Position numbers and translations under genes: made by a program. A DNA stretch of 64,000 bases from Mucilaginibacter sabulilitoris (GTDB lineage Bacteria; Bacteroidota; Bacteroidia; Sphingobacteriales; Sphingobacteriaceae): assembly GCF_034262375.1 (NCBI RefSeq), contig NZ_CP139558.1:4650001-4714000 (forward strand), given 5' to 3'. The number at the start of each line of letters is the position of its first letter. Within the stretch, counting starts at the first letter, position 1. Of the stretch, positions 26,522 through 35,586 are shown in pieces. A model generated the notes under the pieces. It was not told the origin of the DNA. It worked only from the letters and a program-made list of their open reading frames with translations, and did not search any database.

Positions 26522-28141
26522 TCATTGTTCATATTTAGCCCGGTATATTTTACTTTTCACCAACGCTTCAATATCCAATGGCCTGTCAATACCAGCCAGG
26601 TCCGAGTCGAATATCCTGGTGGCCACCTCAACGGCGATATTAACCGATACCTCGAAAATATTACTCAATGGCGGATAAATAAGTCCCTGCTCAAAGTCTT
26701 CGGCTTTTACTTGTTTTGCAAGCGCTTCCGAAGCAGTTAAAAACATTTCATTTGTCAGGCGCCTGGCTTCAGTAGCAAAAACCGCAAGGCCTATGGCGGG
26801 GAAAATGTAAACATTGTTTCCCTGGCCGGGAATAAATGTTTTTCCATTATAAATAACCGGTGGGAACGGGCTGCCGCTGGCAAAAATGGCCTTTCCTTTA
26901 CTCCAATTATAAGCCTCATCCGCAGTACATTCAGAATGACTCGTCGGATTTGAATAGGGAAATATAACAGGTCGTTCGTTAATGGCCGACATTGCTTCAA
27001 TTACTTCGCGTGTAAATGCCCCCGCGATTGTACTCACACCAATTATCGCGGTTGGTCTGATATTTTTTATGGTGTCGACGAAACTATCGGATGGCTCCTG
27101 ATCATGAGCAAATTTTTGATTGTACGCGGTAAGATCGCTTCGGGAGGTGACTAATAGCCCCTTATTATCGAACATATAAATTCGTTCATAAGCAACTTCA
27201 GCAGCCAGTGCTTCTTTCTGCAGGCGCTGTACAAGCATATCAGCAATCCCTATTGCAGCTGCTCCGGCACCAAGAAACAAAAATTTTTGATGGGTCAACG
27301 GTTTTCCCGAATATCTGCTCGCCGCAAGAAGTCCACCGGTGGCCACAGCCGCCGTACCCTGAATATCATCATTGAATGTGCAAACCTTGTCACGAAAAGT
27401 GTTTAATATCCGGAGCGCGTTGATACCCGCGAAGTCTTCCCACTGGATACATATCTTGGGAAACACTTCTGTAATGGCCTCTACAAATGCGGCAATGAAA
27501 GCATCGTACTCTTCTCCCCGTGCTCTTTCCTGTCTGAGGCCGGGATATAATGAATCATTAAGAAACTCCTGATTATTCGTCCCGGCGTCAAGCATTATCG
27601 GTAAAGTGTATTCGGGCGGCACGCCGGCACAAGCGGTATACAGGCTTAATTTACCGATGGGGATACCCATTCCGCAGATACCTAAGTCACCCAGGCCTAG
27701 AATGCGTTCACCGTCGGTGACCACTGTAAAACGAACGTCCTTTTCCTGCCAGTTTTGCAAAATCGCCCGTATATTATCTTTTTCCTTAATGGAAAGATAA
27801 ATGCCTCTGGGCCTTCTAAAAATATGCCCAAAAGTTTGACACGCTTCCCCTACGGTTGGTGTGTAAACCAAAGGCATGTAGCTTACAGGATCATCCATCA
27901 GCACTTTGTAAAAAAGCGTTTCGTTAGTTTCCATCAGCTGAAGAAGATAAACATACTTATTGATCGGTTTTTCCAGCTTACCAATCTGTTCGTGAACTCG
28001 TTCTACTTGCAGATCAATTGACTCTACTGCTTCGGGCAACAGCCCTTTAAGGCCCAAAAGTCCCCGTTCTTCTTCAGTAAAAGCTGTTCCTCTGTTTTTT
28101 CGTGGATCATGTAAAACAATAAAACCGTCGTTCGTTTCCAT
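26522..28141 (-). CDS. Malic enzyme, NAD-dependent type (MaeA/SfcA family)
   Basis: Oxidative decarboxylation of malate to pyruvate. The 539-residue length fits the large NAD-malic enzyme class (about 540-565), not the MaeB fusion. Key blocks: PLVYTPTVGEACQ with the catalytic Tyr, FTVVTDGERILGLGDLGICGMGIPIGKLSLYTACAG, PIMLDAGTNN, IQWEDFAGINALRIL for metal binding, TFNDDIQGTAAVATGG, and the dinucleotide fold FLFLGAGAAAIGIADML. C-terminal SNPTSHSECTADEAY is canonical. It is monocistronic; CGGCATTGTATTTGG ending near 28195 on the minus strand faintly resembles a sigma-54 site. Confidence 0.95.
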   Translation of the reverse strand: METNDGFIVLHDPRKNRGTAFTEEERGLLGLKGLLPEAVESIDLQVERVHEQIGKLEKPINKYVYLLQLMETNETLFYKVLMDDPVSYMPLVYTPTVGEACQTFGHIFRRPRGIYLSIKEKDNIRAILQNWQEKDVRFTVVTDGERILGLGDLGICGMGIPIGKLSLYTACAGVPPEYTLPIMLDAGTNNQEFLNDSLYPGLRQERARGEEYDAFIAAFVEAITEVFPKICIQWEDFAGINALRILNTFRDKVCTFNDDIQGTAAVATGGLLAASRYSGKPLTHQKFLFLGAGAAAIGIADMLVQRLQKEALAAEVAYERIYMFDNKGLLVTSRSDLTAYNQKFAHDQEPSDSFVDTIKNIRPTAIIGVSTIAGAFTREVIEAMSAINERPVIFPYSNPTSHSECTADEAYNWSKGKAIFASGSPFPPVIYNGKTFIPGQGNNVYIFPAIGLAVFATEARRLTNEMFLTASEALAKQVKAEDFEQGLIYPPLSNIFEVSVNIAVEVATRIFDSDLAGIDRPLDIEALVKSKIYRAKYEQ

Positions 28142-28466
28142 GTTGCTGATGCTTAATTAACATTATAATTATTCTATCAATTGTTCATAGAAAACCAAAT
28201 ACAATGCCGATACATAAAACACTAAAAACAAGACTCTTACGAAATACATTCTCCGAAACCGCCACGATATTTCGATTAAACCGATCCTGATACAGGAAAT
28301 ACCGAGGTTCCATTTGATCAAAATTCAAGTCATGTGCAGCACTCAGCACCCATCATCTTCCAAGTTCACACAGTTCCATTGTTAAAGCTCCGCAGTTGTT
28401 CAGCTTGTTTACAAATGAGGTTCAATGCTTGATTAACCTCATTTAACCGATTAATCATGATATAAA
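28142..28466. other. Intergenic upstream of malic enzyme gene
   Basis: No gene. It includes the malic enzyme promoter region and leads to the terminator at 28467-28509. A 65-codon minus-strand frame here (28366-28563) is an artefact crossing that terminator. Confidence 0.4.
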
Positions 28467-28509
28467 AAAACAAAAATCCCCATGCTGCCTCACCGGGGAT
28501 TTTTGTTTT
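28467..28509 (-). terminator. Rho-independent terminator
   Basis: AAAACAAAAATCCCC (28467-28481) pairs perfectly over 15 bases with GGGGATTTTTGTTTT (28495-28509) around a 13-base loop. On the minus strand the stem is followed by a T-rich stretch, so it ends the transcript of the decayed NTF2-like gene. The A/T symmetry also lets it work from the other side. Confidence 0.85.
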
Positions 28510-28894
28510 ATACGTAAATTTTGCTGAATAATAACTGCGGCAAATCATAGTGGAAACTTTCACTGACTATTTTTCCACCCTTAACCTGATAAATACCTAT
28601 TTCGTTCATCATGCTTCGGTCCTTTCCTTTGAAAGTAACCTCTATATCAACTGCTATCGCAAAGAAGTTACCGGTAACAATCGGGTCTGATATGAGATAG
28701 CTGTGAATGGTATCTACTGTATCAAACTATCCATAGGTTTTTTCCAAAACAGCAGTTTACCTTCTGATATTTCCATATGCGACCCTTTTGGTTCATAGCT
28801 TATGACAATATCTGCGTAAAACTCATTAGTAGCTTCTACATTTTTTTTTCCGGCAAAGCTGCACTAATCTGTCGGCTACTTCTTTTGTGCTCAT
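28508..28894 (-). pseudogene. NTF2/SnoaL-like protein gene, frameshifted
   Basis: From ATG 28894 the product starts MSTKEVADRLVQLCRKK and breaks at a run of nine T (28841-28849). With eight, it continues NVEATNEFYADIVISYEPKG, GSHMEISEGK. A second break occurs near 28725-28735, after which the frame gives TIHSYLISDPIVTGNFFAIAV, TFKGKDRSMMNEIGIYQV and ends ...FSKIYV with a stop at 28508. The whole matches the NTF2-like fold (about 125 residues). The first lesion is in a homopolymer and could be a sequencing error; the second looks like real decay. A strong terminator follows immediately, so it was once a normal monocistronic gene. Confidence 0.8.
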
Positions 28895-28968
28895 AGTCTC
28901 TTTAAGTTAATTCGTAATCGTTTTGATAAAATTAAAAGATATATTTATCAAAGTGGTCAAAACCTACA

Positions 28969-30348
28969 TCAATCAGTACCCTGTTTAAAGTACTTTTTTT
29001 CGATGCCCAATTTTTTCATGCGTGAATTTAACGTGGAGGGGTTGAGTTCCAATAATTCCGCAGCGCCCCCAGGTCCATATATTCTCCCATTGCATTGTCC
29101 AAGGGCTGAAAGGATATGGTCGCGTTCCATTTCAATCATGCTTTTGACACGCGTTTCAGGTGTGGTGACTGTATTTTTTATTTGTCCCGGAAGCTTAAGA
29201 AACTCGAGTATTGGCCCCTCATTAATTAAAACACTTCTCGCCATGATATTTTCCAATTGCCTGATGTTCCCCGGCCAGTCATAATTCATCAAACTTTGCC
29301 AAACATGATTGGATACACCCGTAATAACTTTGTTTTCCTTATGAGCGTAAATTTTTAAAAAGTGATTAGTCAGTAATGTAATGTCTTCTTTACGTTCGCG
29401 CAGGGCAGGAAGGCTGATCGGAAAAATATTGATACGATAGTACAGGTCAAGCCTGAATCGTCCGGCCGCTATTTCTTCTTCCAGATCGCGGTTTGTAGCT
29501 GCAATAATCCTTACATCTACCTTTTTTTTGCGGCCGCCAATGGGTTCAATTTCTTTTTCCTGTAATACTCTTAACAGTTTAACCTGCAGCTCCAGCGGGA
29601 GCTCTCCTATCTCATCCAAAAAAACTGTTCCTTCATTTCCCTGTTCAAACTTTCCTATCCTTTTATCTATAGCACCCGTAAAAGCACCTTTTTCATGACC
29701 GAATAATTCCGACTCAATCAGATTTGCCGGGAGCGCTGCGCAATTTACTGCAACAAACGGCTTGTGCTTTCGGGCCGAGATATAATGAATGTTTTGTGCT
29801 ATAAGCTCTTTTCCTGTTCCACTTTCACCCAGGATCAATACCGAAATGTCAGAGGTTCCAACAATTTTGACGTCATTCAATACTTCATTCATTGCCTTGC
29901 TCTCCCCTATTATTTTTTTGAAATCATGCTCCAGTGAGCTATTCTGCATATCCTTCTGGTTACTTAATAATCCAAGACTCTCACGATGCAGATACCAGGC
30001 AACATCAAGCATCACGAGCACATCTTTTTCCCGAAATGGTTTTACCAGAAAGCCATAAGGTTTAGTGGCTTTAGCGGCATCCAGTATCTGTTTATTTGAA
30101 TTTGCAGAGAGGTAAACAAAGGCAATATGTTGATCTTTTAATATTTTGCCTAAATCAATACCTGTCAATTCGCCTTTTAAATATATATCCAGTAATACCA
30201 GGTTCGGTTTTTCATCTTCAATAATTTTTAAAGCTTCAGGTACTGAACGCGCAATTTTACAAACAATATAGCCGGCTTTCCTGAGAATAGACCGTAAGTT
30301 ATCAGCTTCAATAAACTGATCTTCAACTATAATTACCTTAGTATTCAT
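28969..30348 (-). CDS. NtrC-family sigma-54-dependent response regulator
   Basis: A 459-residue activator. Receiver domain: Asp9/Asp10 (VEDQ), phosphoacceptor Asp54 (LVLLDIYLKG), Lys103 (FLVKPF). The AAA+ domain has Walker A GESGTGKE (174-181), the sigma-54-contacting loop GAFTGA (221-226), Walker B VFLDEIGEL (242-250) and NWP-type WPGNIRQLENI. A Fis-type HTH at the C-terminus carries GGAAELLELNPSTLNSRMKKLG. All residues for sigma-54 activation are intact. Its start overlaps by 4 bases the stop of a gutted kinase gene (30345-30656), so it is an orphan unless another kinase serves it. It is divergent from a glcG-like gene with a -24/-12 promoter, the likely target. Confidence 0.95.
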   Translation of the reverse strand: MNTKVIIVEDQFIEADNLRSILRKAGYIVCKIARSVPEALKIIEDEKPNLVLLDIYLKGELTGIDLGKILKDQHIAFVYLSANSNKQILDAAKATKPYGFLVKPFREKDVLVMLDVAWYLHRESLGLLSNQKDMQNSSLEHDFKKIIGESKAMNEVLNDVKIVGTSDISVLILGESGTGKELIAQNIHYISARKHKPFVAVNCAALPANLIESELFGHEKGAFTGAIDKRIGKFEQGNEGTVFLDEIGELPLELQVKLLRVLQEKEIEPIGGRKKKVDVRIIAATNRDLEEEIAAGRFRLDLYYRINIFPISLPALRERKEDITLLTNHFLKIYAHKENKVITGVSNHVWQSLMNYDWPGNIRQLENIMARSVLINEGPILEFLKLPGQIKNTVTTPETRVKSMIEMERDHILSALGQCNGRIYGPGGAAELLELNPSTLNSRMKKLGIEKKYFKQGTD

Positions 30349-30656
30349 ATATAGGCCTCCATTTGTTTTGAAGTTTTCAAAATTTCGTACTGATTATTTA
30401 ATGTGTCTGTTTGAAATATGAGAGCGATTTTCGTGCCTTTACGGGTCACAAAACTGGTGTCGGCTTCAGTGTTTTCACTTAGCCCACTGATCAATCTTAA
30501 CCCCATTGATGTTGAGATTAGTGGTTTTGAGACCATATGGGGTTGAGCTGAAACACCCAACCATGAGAATATCATTACGATGCTTATTGTAAAAAACTTA
30601 AACCATAAGCCTAAGCGGCTTATGATATGACAATAAAGACAATAATAAATAACCAT
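30345..30656 (-). pseudogene. Internally deleted histidine kinase remnant
   Basis: The 103-codon frame joins a hydrophobic, signal-like stretch (FFTISIVMIFSWLGVSAQ) to a sequence resembling only the end of a HATPase domain: STSMGLRLISGLSENTEAD and RKGTKIALIFQTD. The latter parallels SLGLRLIKGLGEDIDAE and NGTLIVISFKPD of the kinase at 10776-13049. Sensor, phosphoacceptor His, N-box and G1 are all missing. The most economical reading is a kinase gene that lost its middle while keeping both ends and the 4-base overlap with the regulator. Alternatively it is a short partner protein derived from a kinase. It cannot phosphorylate. Confidence 0.65.
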
Positions 30657-30922
30657 ATGCCTGATGATATTACATGAGGTGCAAAATGATTAATTATAAT
30701 AACTCATAATTAATAAACCTCACATAAAATATTGATTAGCAACAAAATACACAGCTGTAATTTAAATAATTATTTAGAGTTTGAGAAGGAAATATTGAAA
30801 AACTTGCCTCCTTTCATCGTATAGATCAGCTGCACATGCAAAAGTAAACCGAATTGTTTTGACAGCTCTTGTTGCTCGGTTCAGCATGACAAACGCGAAT
30901 GAAATCGCTATGATTTAATGAT

Positions 30923-30939
30923 ATATCAGCAACTGATAT
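30923..30939. promoter_or_regulatory. Palindrome, candidate activator-binding site
   Basis: ATATCAG, CAA, CTGATAT: perfect 7-base arms 78 bases upstream of the -24 element at 31017. Position and symmetry suit an upstream activator site for the adjacent NtrC-like protein. Confidence 0.45.
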
Positions 30940-31016
30940 CGCTATTTCTTTTTATTTCATGTTTTTGAATAATATAGATAGCTCACAACTATCTGTTTAT
31001 CAAATACATAATCACA

Positions 31017-31032
31017 TGGCTTCTACTTTGCG
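31017..31032 (+). promoter_or_regulatory. Sigma-54 -24/-12 promoter of glcG-like gene
   Basis: TGGCTTCTACTTTGCG has GG (31018-31019) and GC (31030-31031) exactly 12 bases apart and TTGC at -12, matching TGGCACN5TTGC except for CA at positions 5-6. The start of transcription is predicted near 31043. This rules out the GTG at 31044 as start codon and supports ATG 31086. Confidence 0.65.
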
Positions 31033-31085
31033 ATTGAATTGTTGTGTACCTGTTAAACAAACATAAAAAGACACATGCAGAAATT

Positions 31086-31520
31086 ATGGAAATTACCCTT
31101 GAAATTGCAGAGCTTACAGTTGCTGCCGCCAAAAATTCAGCACTCGAAATTGGCATACCCATGAACATTGCGGTTGTCGATTATGGCGCCAACTTGTTAT
31201 TGTTTTGTCGAATGGACAAAGCATGGCTTGGCTCTATGGATATAGCCATCAAAAAGGCTAAAACAGCACGATTCTTCAACATTGAGACTGGTGATATCGG
31301 AAAACTTTCGCAACCAGGCAGCCCATTGTATCAGGTAGAAATATCAAATGGAGGATTAATTTCATTTCCCGGTGGCATTCCCCTCAAAAACAATGAGGGA
31401 GAAGTAATTGGCGCGATCGGCGTTTCAGGAGGTTCAATAAGGGATGATTACAAAGTGGCTGCGGCCGGAGCCGATGCTTTTAAAAAAATAAATAATATAA
31501 CAAAGGAAAACTCGGTCTAA
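31086..31520 (+). CDS. GlcG/HbpS-family (DUF336) protein
   Basis: A 144-residue single-domain protein from ATG 31086 (MEITLEIAELTVAAAK), the normal DUF336 start. Family hallmarks: GIPMNIAVVDYGANLLLFCRMDKAWLGSMDIAIKKAKTA, SNGGLISFPGGIPLKN and EVIGAIGVSGGSIRDD. Relatives include GlcG and the haem-binding HbpS, and accompany many redox or alcohol-catabolic clusters; the exact role is unclear. Preceded by a sigma-54-type promoter and palindrome and divergent from the NtrC-like regulator; followed after 180 bases by the flavoprotein gene. Confidence 0.88.
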   Translation: MEITLEIAELTVAAAKNSALEIGIPMNIAVVDYGANLLLFCRMDKAWLGSMDIAIKKAKTARFFNIETGDIGKLSQPGSPLYQVEISNGGLISFPGGIPLKNNEGEVIGAIGVSGGSIRDDYKVAAAGADAFKKINNITKENSV

Positions 31521-31700
31521 AAACAACAACGCATTTTCGTCATCCAGGCTATCATCCAAAAATAATATGGTTGCGGCTTAAATTTATTGGGCGAATATAT
31601 CTCGCTTAACCTGATTTAATACAGCCATGAAATAAAGGCTTGATTAATAGTATACGGTTAATAGAGTTGCGATAGTATATAATAAACACAAATACAGAAT

Positions 31701-33086
31701 ATGAAAACTTATGACGCAATAATAATTGGTTCCGGCCAGGCTGGTGGCCCTTTGGCTAAAAAATTAGCCCTTGCCGGAAAAAAAACTGCATTGATCGAAA
31801 AACGATATGTTGGTGGTACGTGTATAAACGATGGTTGTACCCCAACTAAAACGTGGGTAGCATCTGCAAAGGCGGCCTATGAGGCAAAAAAAAGCCGCGA
31901 ATTGGGAATATCTATTAAGGGTTATAAAGTGAATATGATAGAGATCAAAAAGCGGAAAGATACAATAGTATCCATGTTTCGGCGTGGTAACCAAGATAGA
32001 ATTGAAGCAACTGCAGGCCTTGATTTGATATTTGGTGAAGCCACATTTATTGATCGTAATACGATTTCAGTAAATCTAAATGATGGTGGCGCTATCGAAT
32101 TAAAGGCTGATCTCATTTTCCTTAATACCGGTTGCAAATCGTTTATACCAGATATAGCAGGGCTAAGTGATATTAATTACCTCACATCAACCGGTATACT
32201 TGAACTGGATACAGTACCTGGACATTTACTGGTTATCGGCGGGAATTATATCGGTTTGGAATTCGGGCAAATGTTCAGGCGCTTTGGAAGCAAAGTTACG
32301 ATAGTGGAAAGATCGGCACACATTATTCCCCGTGAGGATGAAGATATCTCAGCCGCATTAAAAAGCATTCTGGAAGCGGAAAGTATTGAAATACTCACCA
32401 ATTCACAGGCATCGAAATTTAAAGATAATGGGAAAGGTAAAATAACGGTTAAGATAGAAACGAACGGTACAAGCCGCAAAATAAAATGTACGCATGTATT
32501 GATAGCCGTAGGTCGTACCCCAAATACAGATATTTTAAACCTTGAAAAAACAGGTGTAGAAACAGACGAGCGGGGATTTATAAAGGTAAATGACAAACTT
32601 GAAACAAATGTCAATGGCATCTATGCTTTGGGAGATGTGAAAGGCGGGCCGGCCTTCACCCACATTTCTTACAACGATTATACCATTGTTTACCGCAATT
32701 TACTGGAGCATGCTAACCTAACTACAAAAGACCGGCTTGTGCCCTATTGTATGTTTACCGACCCGCAATTGGGCCGAATTGGGATAAGTGAAAACGAAGC
32801 CAAAGGATTGGAATTGAACATAAAAGTCGCTAAATTACCAATGGCTTATGTGGCCAGAGCCGTAGAAACCGGCGATACCCGTGGCCTAATGAAAGCGATC
32901 GTAGATACGAATACCAAAAAAATACTCGGGGTGGCTGTTTTGGGTCAGCAGGGCGGCGAGATCATGTCGGTATTGCAAATGGCAATGCAAGGCGGGATCA
33001 GCTATGACCAAATCAGCTATAGCGTGTTTGCACACCCCCTCTATTCTGAGTCATTGAATAATCTTTTTATGTCCATCGAAGATTAG
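31701..33086 (+). CDS. FAD pyridine nucleotide-disulfide oxidoreductase (MerA/Lpd-like)
   Basis: A 461-residue flavoprotein. The FAD site is IIGSGQAGGPLAKKLALAG; the redox-active pair is Cys41 and Cys46 in GGTCINDGCTPTK. The NAD(P)H fold is LVIGGNYIGLEFGQMFRRFG, the second FAD motif GIYALGDVKGG, and the dimer-interface His lies in FAHPLYSESLNNLF. It has neither the N-terminal metal-binding domain nor the C-terminal vicinal Cys pair of true mercuric reductase, so mercury reduction is not supported. Dihydrolipoamide dehydrogenase is also unlikely without neighbouring 2-oxoacid dehydrogenase genes. A disulfide or quinone reductase in redox defence fits the context. Confidence 0.88.
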   Translation: MKTYDAIIIGSGQAGGPLAKKLALAGKKTALIEKRYVGGTCINDGCTPTKTWVASAKAAYEAKKSRELGISIKGYKVNMIEIKKRKDTIVSMFRRGNQDRIEATAGLDLIFGEATFIDRNTISVNLNDGGAIELKADLIFLNTGCKSFIPDIAGLSDINYLTSTGILELDTVPGHLLVIGGNYIGLEFGQMFRRFGSKVTIVERSAHIIPREDEDISAALKSILEAESIEILTNSQASKFKDNGKGKITVKIETNGTSRKIKCTHVLIAVGRTPNTDILNLEKTGVETDERGFIKVNDKLETNVNGIYALGDVKGGPAFTHISYNDYTIVYRNLLEHANLTTKDRLVPYCMFTDPQLGRIGISENEAKGLELNIKVAKLPMAYVARAVETGDTRGLMKAIVDTNTKKILGVAVLGQQGGEIMSVLQMAMQGGISYDQISYSVFAHPLYSESLNNLFMSIED

Positions 33087-33265
33087 GGCACATATAATCA
33101 CGGTGAGCAGCTTGCAAAACATTTAATCAAATTTATACGATTGATTGAAACGCAGCCGGTTAGTCGCATTTGTCAGAACAAGCGTATAAATTTGCTTTTA
33201 GTAATTCAAGTTTTTTCAAAACGTCCAAAATAACCTTTCTTAGTTTATCTGCCGGCTTTTATCAG

Positions 33266-33958
33266 CTAAACAATAGGATTTGGTAACCCTCTAAAAGATT
33301 TTTTCAAAGAGAAAATTAATAATATCATGATACCTGGTAACATCATACCAACCAAACCATAATGTTGTCCGGAATATGCACCAAGAATACAGCCTGTAAT
33401 AAATCCGCAAATAGTAATTGATCCCCTGGCCATTGATATAAGCAACTGGGCCTTTTTTAACCCAGACTGCGGATAGGATTCTACCTGCAAGGATAACTGT
33501 ACAATATTTCCTGTCATTAGGGTTGTCAATCCATAGGTATCTTTGGCAAAACGTTTTCCAAATGTACTTTGCATGCCCATCGCCGAAACCGACAGCATCG
33601 CCACCCAATATTTTAAGACGGTCATTTCTTCAAAATTTGACAAACCGAATATGTAAGCTAATATTCCTCCGCTCAGAAATAAAATTCCCTCAAAAAAGAA
33701 AAGATTTCTGTTTGAATATTTTTTAATTATCCAGCCACCCGTCAACACCGAAAATATGAAAACAGGAATGGCCAATAAACTCGCACAGGCACCTGAAAAT
33801 TTGCCTGTTATAAGATTATCGGCAAACAAAACAATATTGCCGGTTATATGATTCGAAAAGATTTTATTAGCGGCAACATATGTTAACGCGTCGCTGTACC
33901 CACCGGTAATGGTCAAAACGAGGGTCAAAAACTGGGTATCATTCGGTTTCTTTTCCAT
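33266..33958 (-). CDS. YoaK-family (DUF1275) membrane protein
   Basis: 230 residues with six or seven hydrophobic segments. DUF1275 features: LTITGGYSDALTYVAANKIFSNHITGNIVLFA at the N-terminus and ALGMQST-like SAMGMQSTFGKRFAKDTYGLTTLMTGNIVQL in the centre. Function of the family is not established. ATG at 33958. A possible sigma-54-like site lies upstream at 34124-34141, which would give a leader of about 155 bases. Confidence 0.9.
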   Translation of the reverse strand: MEKKPNDTQFLTLVLTITGGYSDALTYVAANKIFSNHITGNIVLFADNLITGKFSGACASLLAIPVFIFSVLTGGWIIKKYSNRNLFFFEGILFLSGGILAYIFGLSNFEEMTVLKYWVAMLSVSAMGMQSTFGKRFAKDTYGLTTLMTGNIVQLSLQVESYPQSGLKKAQLLISMARGSITICGFITGCILGAYSGQHYGLVGMMLPGIMILLIFSLKKSFRGLPNPIV

Positions 33959-34123
33959 ATTTTGTAAATCGCTAGCAAGATAGACGGCGTACGTGTATGC
34001 TTGAATTATAGAATATAAGTTGAGTTAATTCTTATTTATTCCTTTTTAATAGGCAACTCTGCATAGCCATCTCAGAAAAATCATTCAGCAGACGGATAAT
34101 TCTTCTAATACTTTGAATTCGCC

Positions 34124-34141
34124 TAATCGATTTCCATGCCA
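34124..34141 (-). promoter_or_regulatory. Weak sigma-54-like motif upstream of DUF1275 gene
   Basis: Minus strand TGGCATGGAAATCGATTA parallels TGGCATAAAAATAGATTG at egtD (T and G at the -12 positions). It is the least certain of the series because it is far from the start codon. The rest of 33959-34333 shows no gene. Confidence 0.25.
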
Positions 34142-34333
34142 ATGATAAATATTTGATTATTAAATATTTAATTTACAACAAAAGAAAAAAACTCTTGAAA
34201 TATCCATATTCAGGAATGCCATCCTTGAGATGTCGTGACCCTGATTCTGTCGATGACAAAACCAAGCGTGAGTTAAACGTGAAATGAGATTACAATTGCG
34301 CGTAAGTATGAGGTCCGGTAACAATCTTTATAC

Positions 34334-35035
34334 TTATGTTGTGATAATGGCACCAGTAATAAAACTACTTTTTATAACCATATATACCATTTCCGCGATT
34401 TCTTCCACCTCACCCACACGGTTCCACAAACGTGATTCCAGATTTCGATCTACCGCGTTCTTATACTTTAGCGTACGCACGGATCCCGGCATTATAGTGT
34501 TAAATCTGATATTATATTTTCCAAATTCTGCCGCCAGTTGTAAGGTGAGAAAATGTATTGTTCCTTTGGTTGCAATTTGTACAGTTGGAAAAGCATTACT
34601 GAATGTATCATTCCCCAGGGGTGTACCGATATTGATCACCATGCCACCGCCCTGTTTAATCATTTGTGGAATAATTGTTTGAGTAGTGAGTACAGCTCCC
34701 TTGAGATTCGTATTAAGAAACCGCTCCAGATAAGCTTCATCTAAATCAAAGAACGATCTGGTTTCTGAAATTCCGACGTTATTAATTAGCACATCTGCAG
34801 ACCCGAATGTAGCAATAGCTACAGCCAGTAGTTTTATACCGGTAACTCTATTGCTAACATTACCGGCAACCATAGCCAGGTTTTCACTACCTCCAAGTTC
34901 AAAAAAAATCTCAGTCAATATTTCGGCATTCAACGCATTAATCACAACATTATCGCCATTTTCCAGACAGCAACGGGCTATTTCTTTGCCTATACTTGAT
35001 GAGGCACCGGTAACAATTATTGTTTGCTTTTTCAT
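34334..35035 (-). CDS. Short-chain dehydrogenase/reductase-like protein lacking the catalytic Tyr
   Basis: 233 residues from ATG 35035 (MKKQTIIVTG). The Rossmann start is TGASSSIGKEIA, followed by NNVG (86-88 region), the helix around GAVLTTQTIIPQMIKQGGGMVINIG and the C-terminal substrate loop. The catalytic YxxxK motif reads QIATK: Gln153 stands where Tyr is expected and Lys157 is kept (codon CAA in the DNA). The usual Ser after the INI strand is also not obvious (NIGTPLG). The protein may therefore bind nucleotide without classical reductase activity, or be decaying. Upstream frame to 35074 would add 13 residues and is less likely. Confidence 0.82.
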   Translation of the reverse strand: MKKQTIIVTGASSSIGKEIARCCLENGDNVVINALNAEILTEIFFELGGSENLAMVAGNVSNRVTGIKLLAVAIATFGSADVLINNVGISETRSFFDLDEAYLERFLNTNLKGAVLTTQTIIPQMIKQGGGMVINIGTPLGNDTFSNAFPTVQIATKGTIHFLTLQLAAEFGKYNIRFNTIMPGSVRTLKYKNAVDRNLESRLWNRVGEVEEIAEMVYMVIKSSFITGAIITT

Positions 35036-35586
35036 TATTGTATTTCCAAGCCTATTCGCTTTAATTAACAACAAATGGTGTCTGGCATGGCCTTAATTGT
35101 CCATGTGTATACACTCCCATTACTATTCTGTTGCTTGTGGTCTTATTCGGTACATAATAAATTAGTTTGTTAGTCGCAATTACTCAATTTATGTGCCGAC
35201 GTGAAGCTGAATGATTGCAGACAGACCATTGATTGCCATTATGCGATTAAAGCGATCTGTTGCTATTTTCTGTTCAATAGATATTGTATTGGACGCCCGG
35301 GACGCTGAATTTTTAAGTTCCATTTGGTTTAGTTTCAATTGCCTATAAAGAACCAAAGGTTTTTTCGGAAAATTATGTGACATAGATCACATTCGATAGA
35401 GAAAAAATATTTATATGGTGTATTTCCATTTCAAAAACATAAATGCTGGTAAGCGTTGGAATTGAACAAACGCCGAATTTATTTACGCTCCTTGATATTT
35501 CAAGGTCATTATTCGTGATTTATGATATATAAAGATTTTGGCAATCCTACAACAACACAACACATTGACATACAATACATTATAAA
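35036..35586. other. Intergenic between SDR-like gene and epoxide-hydrolase operon
   Basis: No supported gene; a 64-codon minus-strand frame at 35189-35383 has no domain and skewed composition. The region is AT-rich and must carry promoters for both flanking transcripts; the right-hand one is the sigma-54-like motif at 35587. Confidence 0.4.

Noticed and set aside
28366..28563. 65-codon minus-strand frame
   Set aside because: It runs through a 15-bp perfect terminator hairpin and overlaps the end of the decayed NTF2-like gene.
31701..33086. Mercuric reductase (merA)
   Set aside because: Shares the fold and the CxxxxC pair, but lacks the N-terminal metal-binding domain and the C-terminal vicinal cysteines, and there are no merR/T/P genes nearby.
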